A stretch of 64,000 nucleotides of DNA from Caulobacter sp. Root1455 (GTDB lineage Bacteria > Pseudomonadota > Alphaproteobacteria > Caulobacterales > Caulobacteraceae). Below the pieces are notes generated by a model, which was not told the origin of the DNA, did not search any database, and saw only the letters and a program-made list of their open reading frames with translations. The position numbers were made by a program, and so were the translations under genes. Below are positions 16,404-24,350 of the stretch, in pieces (within the stretch, counting starts at the first letter, position 1; each line of letters opens with the position of its first letter). The DNA is taken from the NCBI RefSeq assembly GCF_001426905.1, contig NZ_LMFQ01000022.1, positions 207,350 through 271,349 of the forward strand, written 5' to 3'.

Positions 16404-17051
16404 TTACGCGCGTGCGCCCGCCAGGATGACTTTCAGTTGGTCCGAAAGTCGCGACAGCAGTGCCTCGACCGACCAGGCGTCGAAAATCGCCCGGCGATAG
16501 TTGGCGACATACACGTCCCAGATGATCTCGGCGAGCAGCTTAACGTCCGCGTCACTCTTCAGTTCACCACGATCGACGCCGCGGGTCAGCACGCCGTTCA
16601 GCAGGGCGAAGATGTGCTTGAGGTGACCGCGGTTGCGGCGCTCGGCCGGTTCCGACCGCGTCCAGGACACGGCGATGCTGGCCTGCAGCAGCGGCAGTTG
16701 CTCGACATGGAAGCCGTAGGCGACGGCGAACATGCCGATGACGCCTTCTTCAATGGTGGCGGCGTTGGCGCCGGCCTGCTTCATCTGGGCGTAGATGACT
16801 TCGTAGTCGGCGGTCAGGATCTCGTCGAACAGCTCGTTCTTGTCCGCGAAGCTGGCGAACACCGCGCCCGTCGACATGCCGGCGGCCTGGGCGATGTCGC
16901 GGATGGTCGCGCCTTCGTAGCCACGCTCGGTGAACAGACGGCGGGCGGCCGACAGGACGCGTTCGCGCGTGCGCTGCTTGGCCAGGGCCCGGCGCGTCAG
17001 CTTGACGGGGGTCTCGGTCGGGGACTCGATATTCAGGGATACAAAGCTCAT
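16404..17051 (-). CDS. TetR-family regulator, second gene of a two-gene operon
   Basis: A 215-aa TetR-type repressor. The DNA-binding region is TRRALAKQRTRERVLSAARR followed by ERGYEGATIRDIAQAAGMST and GAVFASFADKNELFDEIL. It resembles the neighbouring TetR gene in the recognition helix (GMSTGAVF versus GVSVGSVF), which suggests an old duplication. Its ATG overlaps the stop codon of the upstream 75-aa gene by 4 bp (ATGA, 17048-17051), so the two are translationally coupled. Confidence 0.9.
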   Translation of the reverse strand: MSFVSLNIESPTETPVKLTRRALAKQRTRERVLSAARRLFTERGYEGATIRDIAQAAGMSTGAVFASFADKNELFDEILTADYEVIYAQMKQAGANAATIEEGVIGMFAVAYGFHVEQLPLLQASIAVSWTRSEPAERRNRGHLKHIFALLNGVLTRGVDRGELKSDADVKLLAEIIWDVYVANYRRAIFDAWSVEALLSRLSDQLKVILAGARA

Positions 17052-17275
17052 TGGACGGTCTCCAGGCGAGCAAGCGCGGCTTCGGCGCGCTTCTCGAATT
17101 CAATGCAATATTCGTCGACGACATCCTTGAGGAGGTCGGCGTAGCGACGCGCCAGGGCGCGCCCGTCCTGCGCGGCGTCGCGCAGGTCGGTGATCAGTTG
17201 GCGGACTTCAGCCATGGCGTCTTCGCGCTCGGACGCGGAGAAGTCGGCGACGGCGATGCGAGCGCTCTGAGCCAT
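17048..17275 (-). CDS. Small helical protein coupled to a TetR gene
   Basis: A 75-aa soluble protein (MAQSARIAVADFSASEREDA at the start) predicted almost wholly helical, with a long charged central helix (ADLLKDVVDEYCIEFEKRAE). AGGAG lies 8 nt before the ATG at 17275, which is a better start than upstream in-frame codons. It overlaps the TetR gene by 4 bp. No family is recognised; a protein partner or modulator of the TetR regulator is a reasonable inference from the coupling only. Confidence 0.75.
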   Translation of the reverse strand: MAQSARIAVADFSASEREDAMAEVRQLITDLRDAAQDGRALARRYADLLKDVVDEYCIEFEKRAEAALARLETVQ

Positions 17276-17602
17276 TCTGTTTTCTCCTGCCTCCCCGCTG
17301 AAAAAGGGCGCTGACATGATCTGCGGTGAGGAGTTGATCATGTTCAACGAACGCGTACTGGAATTTGAAGGTGGCGCGTTTAGCCCCCGCCGCAAGGGTG
17401 CGCAACCCAAAAACATAACCAAAATCATCGAACAGCAGCGTTTCTGTCATCTATGGTACCGTTCGCGCCGGGTCACTGCGACAAATGCACTCAACGAACA
17501 GAGTCGGCGAATCTCGGTATGGAACTCGCTTGACGACTCGGGCCGCCCGGGTTCGGCGGACGCTCTGGCCAAGCCTGAGGCGAACGCCTACCTTTCGTCC
17601 CC
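17276..17602. other. Divergent intergenic region, no gene called
   Basis: This 327-bp region lies between the minus-strand 75-aa gene and the plus-strand HIG1-type gene and must hold promoters for both. Open frames cross it but lack family-like content and codon bias. No repeat of the dispersed families is present. Confidence 0.35.
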
Positions 17603-17800
17603 ATGAGTCACCTGTTCGATTTCCTGGTGCCGATCGCGCTGGCCGCGGTCCTGATCACCCTCTGCGTCGGCATCTACGCCCTGTTCCGGGGCGGCGATTT
17701 CGGACGCTCCTATTCCAACAAGCTGATGCGCCTGCGCGTGGCGCTGCAGTTCCTGGCCGTACTGGTGCTGGTGGCCGCCTTCTGGTGGCGAAACCACTGA
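17603..17800 (+). CDS. HIG1-domain-like twin-span membrane protein
   Basis: A 65-aa inner-membrane protein with two transmembrane helices (residues 5-28, FDFLVPIALAAVLITLCVGI, and 43-62, LRVALQFLAVLVLVAAFWW) joined by a short loop GGDFGRSYSNKLMRLRV. The loop with NKLMRLRV and the two-helix layout are typical of the hypoxia-induced HIG1 family, small proteins linked to respiratory cytochrome oxidase in alphaproteobacteria. No oxidase gene is nearby. Confidence 0.85.
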   Translation: MSHLFDFLVPIALAAVLITLCVGIYALFRGGDFGRSYSNKLMRLRVALQFLAVLVLVAAFWWRNH

Positions 17801-17811
17801 AGCGGACGATC

Positions 17812-17907
17812 GTTCCGGATCTCAGAGGGGATCGAACCTGGACGACCGTCGCGCTTCAGCGATCAACGCGATGCAACGCTAAGCCACTGGACGTCGCGCG
17901 CCGGAAC
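17812..17907 (-). tRNA. tRNA-like sequence, probably degenerate
   Basis: Read on the minus strand, the ends form a perfect 7-bp acceptor-like stem (GTTCCGG at 17907-17901, CCGGAAC at 17818-17812). Inside are a D-loop-like CCAGTGGCTTAG and a T-loop-like GGTTCGATCCC. However, 11 nt rather than 5 separate the T-loop from the acceptor strand and the T-stem does not pair, so a normal cloverleaf is not formed. Best read as a decayed tRNA or tRNA-like element. Confidence 0.3.
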
Positions 17908-18022
17908 TGATCGACGGGCGAGGAGCAACACGGGCTCTCCATGGACGTAAGCTGAGCATGGCGACGCGGCGAAAGCGCTGGGGCAAGTTGCCCTAGGACA
18001 TTTTGGCAGAGGGAGCGGCCCG

Positions 18023-18601
18023 ATGGTGACGCTGAACCGCATCTACACCCGCACCGGCGACAAGGGCCTGACCCGGCTGTCGACCGGCCAGCCGGTCAGC
18101 AAGGCCTCGCTGCGGGTCGAGGCCTATGGCGGGGTCGACGAGACCAACGCCTTCATCGGGGTGGCGCGCCAGCACACGAAGGGCGACGCCGAGCTCGACG
18201 CCCTGCTCGAGCGCATCCAGAACGACCTGTTCGACCTGGGCGCGGACCTGGCCACGCCCGAGCAGGACGAAAAGCCCGTGTGGGAGCCGCTGCGGGTGGT
18301 CGACAGCCAGGTCGAGCGGCTGGAGCGCGAGATCGACGCGATGAACGCCCGGCTCTCGTCCCTGACCTCGTTCGTGCTGCCGGCCGGCAGCCCCGCCTCG
18401 GCGGCGCTGCACGTGGCCCGCACGGTCTGCCGCCGCGCCGAGCGCAAGGTCGTCGAGCTGATGGCCGTCGACGGCGAGATCGTCGGCGAACCGGCCCTGC
18501 GCTACCTCAACCGCCTGTCGGACCTGCTGTTCGTCGCCGCCCGCCGGGCCAATGACGACGGCGCGGCGGACGTGCTGTGGAAGCCGGGGGCGACGCGGTA
18601 G
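18023..18601 (+). CDS. Cob(I)alamin adenosyltransferase, PduO/MMAB type
   Basis: Transfers the adenosyl group of ATP to cob(I)alamin, giving coenzyme B12. The 192-aa protein opens with the family ATP-binding motif YTRTGDKGLTRLSTG and has VEAYGGVDETNAFIGVAR, VLPAGSPASAALHVARTVCR (RTxxRRAER segment) and YLNRLSDLLFVAARRAN, all hallmarks of the PduO/MMAB family rather than the CobA/CobO family. GAGGGAG precedes the ATG. No cobalamin riboswitch was found in the 200 bp upstream, and no other B12 genes are adjacent. Confidence 0.94.
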   Translation: MVTLNRIYTRTGDKGLTRLSTGQPVSKASLRVEAYGGVDETNAFIGVARQHTKGDAELDALLERIQNDLFDLGADLATPEQDEKPVWEPLRVVDSQVERLEREIDAMNARLSSLTSFVLPAGSPASAALHVARTVCRRAERKVVELMAVDGEIVGEPALRYLNRLSDLLFVAARRANDDGAADVLWKPGATR

Positions 18602-18607
18602 TTCCGA

Positions 18608-18634
18608 AAACCCTCTCCCAGAGGGAGAGGGTTT
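18608..18634. terminator. Bidirectional terminator (family E hairpin)
   Basis: AAACCCTCTCCC and GGGAGAGGGTTT form a strong stem around a 3-nt loop, just after the adenosyltransferase stop and before the 3' end of the convergent VIT-domain gene. Runs of A and T at the two ends suit termination in both directions. Confidence 0.75.
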
Positions 18635-18650
18635 CAAGTGTCTAAGAGCC

Positions 18651-21629
18651 CTACTTCCCCTTCCCGATCACGAACCGGCCGACCTTGATCGCACCGTTGT
18701 CGCCCTTCTTCAGCTCGATGGTGAAGGACTCCTGCTTTTCGCCGGGACGGCCCCAGTCGCGGAACAGGCGCACGCGCACGGTGCTGGGGCCGTTGGGGTC
18801 CAGCACGTCCGAGGCGTAGACATTGACCCGCAGCACGTATTCGCCGTCCGGCGCGCGATGCAGCAGGTACTCCTCGGGCCCGAAGCCGGCGGTCATGTCG
18901 TTGGACAGCCGCCCGCCGGCCGTGGTGGCGGGGTGGCTGTAGATCGCCCGCTCGCCGGTGGCCTCGTCGACCCACAGGTCCATGTCGGTCTTGTCGGTGT
19001 TCCAGTCCAGCACCGCGCGGATGTCGACGTCGAGCAGGGCGACCAGGCGCGGGTCGAGCACCGACTGGTCCAGGCCCACCGCCTTCATCCGGGCGATCAG
19101 GTGGTTGACCTCCATCAGGGCGATGACCTCGACCCCGTCATAGGCGCGGTCCCAGGGGCGGACGATCACCTCGTTCAGCAGGTCCAGCGCCCGGCGGTAG
19201 TCGGCCTCGCGGGCCTTGCCCTTCGCGCCGTCGCCGCGGGCGATCAGCACCAGGGCCAGGTCGCGGCGGGGCTGGGGACGGTCGGGCTCGAGGAACAGGA
19301 TCCGCTCGCGCAGCCACACCGCCCGGTCCAGGGCGCCGTAGGCCTGCAGCCGGTCGGCGACGATGATCATCGTCTTGCCGTTGGCGCCCGGCACGTCCAG
19401 GGCGCTGAGCACGACCTGGGCGGCGTCGGCCTTGCGCCCCGACCGGGCCAGCTGCTCGGCGACGTCGAAATAGAAGGCCGGGGCGGCGCCGTACTGCATT
19501 TCCAGCTCGACATAGCGGTCATGCCAGCCCTGGGGCGAGGCGGCGGCCAGGGCCTTCAGATAAGGCCGGTCGGGGTTCCATTCGGCGGCTTCCACCGTGA
19601 TGCTTCTGTCCGGCGCCGCCTCGGCGGCTGGCGGCGGCGGCGGCGGCGGGGGCGGGGGCGGCGCGTTCGCGGCCGGCGCCCTTCGCATAGCCTGATCGCT
19701 GAAGCCTTGGCTTCGCGCGCCCGTGACCGCCACTTCATCGACGCTCTCCCCGGGCGCGGAGGCGTACGCCGCCGGCGGCGGGGGCGTCGGGGCCGGAATC
19801 TGAAGCGGGGGCGCGCCCGTCGGCATGGGCTGGCCTTCCTCGCGGTCCCGACGCGAAATCTCTTGCGGCTTGTGGACCGTGGTCCACCACGTCTTCTGCT
19901 TGGCCCAGGCCTCGACGATCGTGTCCAGGCGGGCCGCCCGGAGCTGGGCCTCCTGGCTCTTCTGGGCGATCACCGCCCGGCGATAGCCGTCGGCCATCGC
20001 CTCGCCGGCCGAGGGCGGCGGCGCGACGCCGGCCTCGACATAGTCGGAGACGTTTTCCAGCACCACGAAGCTGGCGTCCTCGGTGGCGACATTGTAGCGC
20101 CGCGCCAGGGCCAGGGCCTCGTCGCCGTCGGGACGGTCGGTGGCCAGCAGGGCGGCGACGGCCTCGCGGCCCCACAGCACGCCGACCCCGTCGAAGGCCT
20201 GGACCGTTCCATCGAGCGGCAGGGTCTGGGTCACGCCAGGGCTCGCGAACTTCAGGGCGCGAGCGGCCGGGGTCTTGCCGATGATCCACCAGCGGCCGCT
20301 GGGCCCGGCCACCAGGCGATGCTCGACGGCCTGGCCGTCGTCGGCGGTCAGGGTGAAGGGCGGCGGCCCGACCGAGGTCAGGCGCGCCAGGGCGGCCTCG
20401 GCGTCGATCGCCGACAGGTCGACATGCGTCCCGCCGCCGCGCTCGGCCAGGACCGACAGGAAATTGCGGTCTGCGTCCTTGGCGCTGGACAGGGCCAGGG
20501 TCCGGCAGGGCGGCGGCTTGGGATCCCAGCCGTCCACGGTCATCCGGCCGTCGGAGACCAGGATGCAGGTGTCGGCCTTACCGCTTCCCGCCTCGAACAC
20601 GCCCTTCAGCGAACTGGCGCCGCCATAGAGCAGGCCGCGCAGCGCCGCCTCCAGGGCCTCGCCGGTGGGGGTCGACAGGGTGACGGCGCGGGGCGCGTCG
20701 TCGGCGAAGGTCACCACCTCGATCGACCGGGGCTTTGCCGCCTCGACATAGCGGCGCAGCACGGCGATCTCGCCCTTCAGGTCGTCGTCCGAGCGCGAGC
20801 GCGAGCGGTCCCAGTAGACGCGCAAGCGGCCCGCCGCGGCGGCGTGGACGTCGAACGGCAGGCGCAGCTCGAAGAACCGCTCGCCGTTGGCGTGGCGGCT
20901 CAGCGCCAGCGGCCCGGCCGACCGCCACGGACCGATCTTCAGCCCCTCCGACAGGGCCGCGTCCTTGGCCTCCATCGTCGCCGTCACGCCATCGCCCTGG
21001 CCATCGGGGGTCTTGGACCAGGTTTGTGGGAAACCGTTCGCCGTGACAACCGGCGGGGCGGCGGCGCCCAGCACGGTGACGGTCGCCCGGTAGTCGCTCA
21101 CGGCCGCCTCGCTGGACAGCGGCAGCGCGAAGCTCCCGTCGGCGGCCAGGGGGCTGACATAGCGCAGGCGGATCGTGCGGCCCTGCCCCGGCAGGATCGG
21201 ATAGACCTGGGTGTGGAAGTTGTTGTCGGCGGTCACCTCGGCCAGGCCCGGGTCGATCCCGGCCCGCACGCGACTCTCATAGACCAGCCGCGCCTGGCGC
21301 TTGCCGGTCAGCACCCCGTCGACCATGCGGCCGCCGACGTCCAGGGCGTAGCCGTTGACCACCGCTCCGGCCGGCAGGACCAGGGTGAAGTCGCCTTCCA
21401 TGACCGTCTGGGTCGGGTTTTCGAAGCGGGCCTCGATCGTGGTCTGGGCCAGGCCGCCGGCCAGGGTCGTGCCGACCTCGAGTCGGGCGATCTTCAGGGC
21501 CTTGGTCTGCTTGCCTTCCGTCCCCGCGACGCCGCGAGGCTTGGCGATCAGCACCGGATTGGCGGTCTCCGCCGCCCAGGCGCCGACGCTGGACAGGGCC
21601 AGAACAGCCGCGACCAAGACAAGCTTCAT
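18651..21629 (-). CDS. Large exported VIT/vWA-like protein with DUF2135 C-terminus
   Basis: A 992-aa protein with a signal peptide (MKLVLVAAVLALSSVGAWA). Residues about 40-170 match the vault/inter-alpha-trypsin (VIT) domain: TTIEARFENPTQTVMEGDFT, LPAGAVVNGYALDVGGRMVD, QARLVYESRVRAGIDPGLAE. Residues about 280-400 look like a degenerate von Willebrand A domain (ADTCILVSDGRMTVDG), lacking a clean DxSxS metal site. A run of about ten prolines lies near residue 660, then helical TPR-like sequence, and the last 130 residues (DMDLWVDEATGERAIYSHP onward) fit DUF2135. Function unknown; an envelope scaffold is likely. Its ribosome-binding site lies in the arm of a small hairpin. Confidence 0.85.
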   Translation of the reverse strand: MKLVLVAAVLALSSVGAWAAETANPVLIAKPRGVAGTEGKQTKALKIARLEVGTTLAGGLAQTTIEARFENPTQTVMEGDFTLVLPAGAVVNGYALDVGGRMVDGVLTGKRQARLVYESRVRAGIDPGLAEVTADNNFHTQVYPILPGQGRTIRLRYVSPLAADGSFALPLSSEAAVSDYRATVTVLGAAAPPVVTANGFPQTWSKTPDGQGDGVTATMEAKDAALSEGLKIGPWRSAGPLALSRHANGERFFELRLPFDVHAAAAGRLRVYWDRSRSRSDDDLKGEIAVLRRYVEAAKPRSIEVVTFADDAPRAVTLSTPTGEALEAALRGLLYGGASSLKGVFEAGSGKADTCILVSDGRMTVDGWDPKPPPCRTLALSSAKDADRNFLSVLAERGGGTHVDLSAIDAEAALARLTSVGPPPFTLTADDGQAVEHRLVAGPSGRWWIIGKTPAARALKFASPGVTQTLPLDGTVQAFDGVGVLWGREAVAALLATDRPDGDEALALARRYNVATEDASFVVLENVSDYVEAGVAPPPSAGEAMADGYRRAVIAQKSQEAQLRAARLDTIVEAWAKQKTWWTTVHKPQEISRRDREEGQPMPTGAPPLQIPAPTPPPPAAYASAPGESVDEVAVTGARSQGFSDQAMRRAPAANAPPPPPPPPPPPAAEAAPDRSITVEAAEWNPDRPYLKALAAASPQGWHDRYVELEMQYGAAPAFYFDVAEQLARSGRKADAAQVVLSALDVPGANGKTMIIVADRLQAYGALDRAVWLRERILFLEPDRPQPRRDLALVLIARGDGAKGKAREADYRRALDLLNEVIVRPWDRAYDGVEVIALMEVNHLIARMKAVGLDQSVLDPRLVALLDVDIRAVLDWNTDKTDMDLWVDEATGERAIYSHPATTAGGRLSNDMTAGFGPEEYLLHRAPDGEYVLRVNVYASDVLDPNGPSTVRVRLFRDWGRPGEKQESFTIELKKGDNGAIKVGRFVIGKGK

Positions 21630-21638
21630 GACCTACGC

Positions 21639-21654
21639 CTCCCTTATTAGGGAG
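21639..21654 (-). promoter_or_regulatory. Hairpin masking the ribosome-binding site of the VIT-domain gene
   Basis: In the minus-strand mRNA CTCCCT, loop AATA, AGGGAG forms a 6-bp stem whose 3' arm is the Shine-Dalgarno sequence AGGGAGG located about 8 nt before the ATG at 21629. It could lower or regulate translation. Confidence 0.4.
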
Positions 21655-21702
21655 AGCCTAGGACGAAATTACATGTGTAGACAATAGGCTTGGCCGTAGA
21701 GC

Positions 21703-21978
21703 CTATTTCGGCGCGTGTTCGGCCCGGGGGCCTTTCATCTTGTTCGGATCGGTGTTGATCGGCGGCACGTTCAGCGGCCGGCGGGTCAGGGTCTCGATCG
21801 GATAGATGGTGCCGCACTTCATCCAGCGGCCGGCCCACGCCCCGCCCCGCGCTTCGCAGCGCGCCTTGGGCCAGACCCACAACGAGTGATAGGCGAAAAC
21901 GCCGACGCAGGACGCCAGGAAGATGGCGAAGAAGGTCCATTGCAGGCGGGTGATGTTGCTTCTCATGAGCCGCCTCAT
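21703..21978 (-). CDS. Small single-span membrane protein
   Basis: A 91-aa protein (87 aa if the ATG at 21966 is used) with one transmembrane helix near residues 13-33 (LQWTFFAIFLASCVGVFAYH). The outer part has two cysteines in a CEARGGAWAGRWMKC segment that could form a disulfide, and a proline-rich tail (RRPLNVPPINTDPNKMKGP). No known family. It precedes the VIT-domain gene by 73 bp on the same strand and may share its transcript. Confidence 0.6.
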   Translation of the reverse strand: MRRLMRSNITRLQWTFFAIFLASCVGVFAYHSLWVWPKARCEARGGAWAGRWMKCGTIYPIETLTRRPLNVPPINTDPNKMKGPRAEHAPK

Positions 21979-22211
21979 ACTGGCCCGCCGCGAGGCTGGC
22001 CAGAGGCTAAAGCGCGCGGCGACGCTTCCGGCCGATCGACCGCTTAAGTGTGCAGCGCAGCAGACGCAGGCAGCGAAGTATCGTACAACTGTTTGAACGT
22101 AGCGGACGCTAACGCATTACGCTTACGTCAGGGGAAACTTGCAAACCTGCGCGGACACGCTAATCCCGTCGGCGCAGGCAGGAAAAACTAGCCAGGAGGC
22201 GGCGTAGACCG
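21979..22211. promoter_or_regulatory. Promoter region of etfBA
   Basis: This 233-bp gap separates the minus-strand small membrane gene and etfB. AGGAGG at 22194-22199 lies 12 nt before the etfB ATG, longer than usual. TTTGAACGT near 22093 is weakly reminiscent of a fatty-acid regulator site, but no palindrome supports it. Confidence 0.3.
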
Positions 22212-22958
22212 ATGAAGGTTCTGGTCCCGGTCAAACGGGTTATTGATTACAACGTGAAGGTCCGGGTGAAGCCCGATCAGACCGGCGTCGACCTGGCGAA
22301 CGTCAAGATGTCGATGAACCCCTTCTGCGAGATCGCGGTCGAAGAGGCCGTGCGTCTGAAGGAAAAGGGCGTCGCCACCGAGGTGGTCATCGTCTCCATC
22401 GGCCCGCAACAGGCGCAGGAAACCATCCGCACGGCCCTGGCCATGGGCGGCGACCGCGGGATCCTGATCGTCACCGACGCCGATCCCGAGCCGCTGGCCG
22501 TGGCCAAGCTGCTGGCGGCCGTCGTGGCCGAGGAAAATCCGAACCTGGTCCTGATGGGCAAGCAGGCGATCGACGGCGACAACAACGCCGTGGGCCAGAT
22601 GCTGTCGGCTCTGCTGGGCTGGCCGCAGGCCACCTACGCCTCGGCTGTTGAAGTGTCGGGCTCGACCGCCAAGGTCACCCGCGAGGTCGACGGCGGCCTC
22701 CAGACCCTGGATGTCGACCTGCCGGCCATCGTCACCGCCGACCTGCGCCTGAACGAGCCGCGCTACGCGTCCCTGCCCAACATCATGAAGGCCAAGAAGA
22801 AGGAGATCGTCAGCAAGACGGTCGCCGACTACGGCGTCGACATCACGCCGCGCCTCAAGGTCGTCAAGGTCGCCGAACCCGCCAAACGCTCGGCCGGCAT
22901 CAAGGTGGAAACCGCCGCCGACCTCGTCTCCAAGCTCAAAACCGCGGGGGTGCTCTAA
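22212..22958 (+). CDS. etfB: Electron transfer flavoprotein, beta subunit
   Basis: EtfB pairs with EtfA to carry electrons from acyl-CoA and other dehydrogenases to the ETF-quinone oxidoreductase. The 248-aa protein starts [20 protein letters not shown], typical of the beta subunit, and has the signature [20 protein letters not shown] and [20 protein letters not shown] (with the trimethylation-loop region) and [10 protein letters not shown]. The stop codon overlaps the etfA ATG by one base, so expression is coupled. Confidence 0.98.
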   Translation: MKVLVPVKRVIDYNVKVRVKPDQTGVDLANVKMSMNPFCEIAVEEAVRLKEKGVATEVVIVSIGPQQAQETIRTALAMGGDRGILIVTDADPEPLAVAKLLAAVVAEENPNLVLMGKQAIDGDNNAVGQMLSALLGWPQATYASAVEVSGSTAKVTREVDGGLQTLDVDLPAIVTADLRLNEPRYASLPNIMKAKKKEIVSKTVADYGVDITPRLKVVKVAEPAKRSAGIKVETAADLVSKLKTAGVL

Positions 22959-23899
22959 TGGCCGTTCTCGTCGTCGCCGATAACGACAACGCGCACCTGC
23001 GCGATGGCACCCACAAGACCGTCACCGCCGCCCTGAAGCTGTCGGGCGACGTGGACGTGCTGGTGCTGGGCAAGGGCGCCAAGGGCGTCGCCGACGCCGC
23101 CGCCAAGATCACCGGCGTGCGCAAGGTGCTGCTGGCCGAGAGCGACGCTCTGGGTCATGGCGTGGCCGAGGCGGAAGCCGACGCCGTGCTGGCCCTGGCC
23201 GGCAACTACGACGCGATCCTGGTTCCGGCCACCTCGGGCGGCAAGAACTTCGCCCCCCGCGTCGCCGCCAAGCTGGACGTCGCCCCGATCAGCGAGATCG
23301 TCGAGGTCGTCTCGGCCGACACCTTCGTTCGTCCGATCTATGCCGGCAACGCGCTGGAGACCGTCCAGACCTCGGACGCCAAGAAGGTGATCACCGTTCG
23401 CCCCACCGCCTTCGCGGCGGCGGCGGAAGGCGGCTCCGCTCCCGTGGAAACGGTCGGCGGCGCCGACGCGGCCAAGACCCGCTTCGTCAGCGAAGAGATG
23501 GTCAAGTCCGACCGTCCGGAACTGGCCGCGGCCAAGATCGTCGTCTCGGGCGGCCGCGCCATGGGCTCGGCCGAGGAGTTCCAGAAGGTGATCGAGCCCC
23601 TGGCCGATAAGCTGGGCGCCGCCGTCGGCGCCTCGCGCGCGGCGGTCGACGCGGGCTACGCCCCCAACGACTACCAGGTCGGCCAGACCGGCAAGGTCGT
23701 CGCCCCGGCGCTGTACATCGCCATCGGCATCTCGGGGGCCATCCAGCACCTGGCCGGCATGAAGGACTCCAAGATCATCGTCGCGATCAACAAGGACAGC
23801 GACGCCCCGATCTTCCAGATCGCCGACTACGGCCTGGTGGCCGACTACAAGTCCGCCGTGCCGGAACTGATGGACGCCCTGACGGCGGCCGGGAAGTAA
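22958..23899 (+). CDS. etfA: Electron transfer flavoprotein, alpha subunit
   Basis: The 313-aa FAD-binding subunit of ETF. The C-terminal FAD domain is clear: [60 protein letters not shown], and [19 protein letters not shown]. Length is normal. It follows etfB without a gap and is ended by a strong terminator. In many relatives a 3-hydroxybutyryl-CoA dehydrogenase gene follows directly; here that gene lies about 6 kb further on, beyond other genes. Confidence 0.98.
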   Translation: MAVLVVADNDNAHLRDGTHKTVTAALKLSGDVDVLVLGKGAKGVADAAAKITGVRKVLLAESDALGHGVAEAEADAVLALAGNYDAILVPATSGGKNFAPRVAAKLDVAPISEIVEVVSADTFVRPIYAGNALETVQTSDAKKVITVRPTAFAAAAEGGSAPVETVGGADAAKTRFVSEEMVKSDRPELAAAKIVVSGGRAMGSAEEFQKVIEPLADKLGAAVGASRAAVDAGYAPNDYQVGQTGKVVAPALYIAIGISGAIQHLAGMKDSKIIVAINKDSDAPIFQIADYGLVADYKSAVPELMDALTAAGK

Positions 23900-23923
23900 G
23901 GCTTTCGCGGTTTGCGAATAGAG

Positions 23924-23955
23924 AAGGCCCGGGAGCGATCCCGGGCCTTTTTCTT
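23924..23955 (+). terminator. Intrinsic terminator of etfBA
   Basis: AAGGCCCGGG (23924-23933) and CCCGGGCCTT (23940-23949) form a perfect 10-bp stem with loop AGCGAT, followed by TTTTCTTT. Textbook rho-independent terminator 25 bp after the etfA stop. Confidence 0.92.
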
Positions 23956-23960
23956 TGGGT

Positions 23961-24096
23961 CTCCTCACCCGCATCGCGGGGGAGGTGGCGCGATGCGAGT
24001 ACGCATCGTGACGGAGGGGGCGCGGCCGCCGCCGAACGCCCCCTCCGTCTCGTCGCTGCGCGCCGAGCCACCTCCCCCGTTTCACGGGTGAGGAGA
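23961..24096. repeat. Dispersed inverted repeat, family F
   Basis: Left end CTCCTCACCCGCATCGCGGG and right end CCCCGTTTCACGGGTGAGGA are partly complementary around an interior GACGGAGGGGGCG / CGCCCCCTCCGTC pair. Similar copies lie at 42771-42897 and 52173-52343. It separates etfA from a small minus-strand gene. Confidence 0.8.
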
Positions 24097-24099
24097 AGA

Positions 24100-24231
24100 T
24101 CACCGCGGGCTGTGGATCGGCGCGCTGGCGTCCCAGGGGACTTCGGCGTTGGGCACGGGCGGCCCCAGCTTGTCGACCGAGGCGAACAGGAAGGTCAACA
24201 CGGCGAGGCCGGAGATCAGAAGCAGTTTCAT
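24100..24231 (-). CDS. Small exported or membrane-anchored peptide, 43 aa
   Basis: A 43-codon frame with AGGTG about 6 nt before the ATG. The product begins MKLLLISGLAVLTFLFASVD, a short basic start plus hydrophobic helix, and continues KLGPPVPNAEVPWDASAPIH. It could be a signal-anchored small membrane protein or a cleaved secreted peptide (site after FAS is possible). No homologue is recognised. It lies between the family F repeat and the divergent LysR gene. The good start context and single hydrophobic helix argue for a real gene. Confidence 0.55.
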   Translation of the reverse strand: MKLLLISGLAVLTFLFASVDKLGPPVPNAEVPWDASAPIHSPR

Positions 24232-24350
24232 CGGAGCACCTGTGAGCATGGGTCGCGGCCGAAGCCGCTTTGCACAGCTAAAATGCCCCCGAGAGACACG
24301 CTTTACGAACGATGGTATCTGCGCGAACTTGTCAGCCTGCCTAACAAGCC

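Noticed and set aside
17316..17606. 96-codon plus-strand frame between a TetR operon and the HIG1-type gene
   Set aside because: No hydrophobic or family pattern, overlaps the expected promoters of both neighbours.
17812..18022. Cobalamin riboswitch or permuted tmRNA before the adenosyltransferase gene
   Set aside because: No B12-box-like sequence and no tag-peptide frame; only a degenerate tRNA-like fold is present.
18552..21650. About 1000-codon frame opposite the VIT-domain gene
   Set aside because: No family motif, composition of a shadow frame; the minus strand has a signal peptide, VIT domain and ribosome-binding site.
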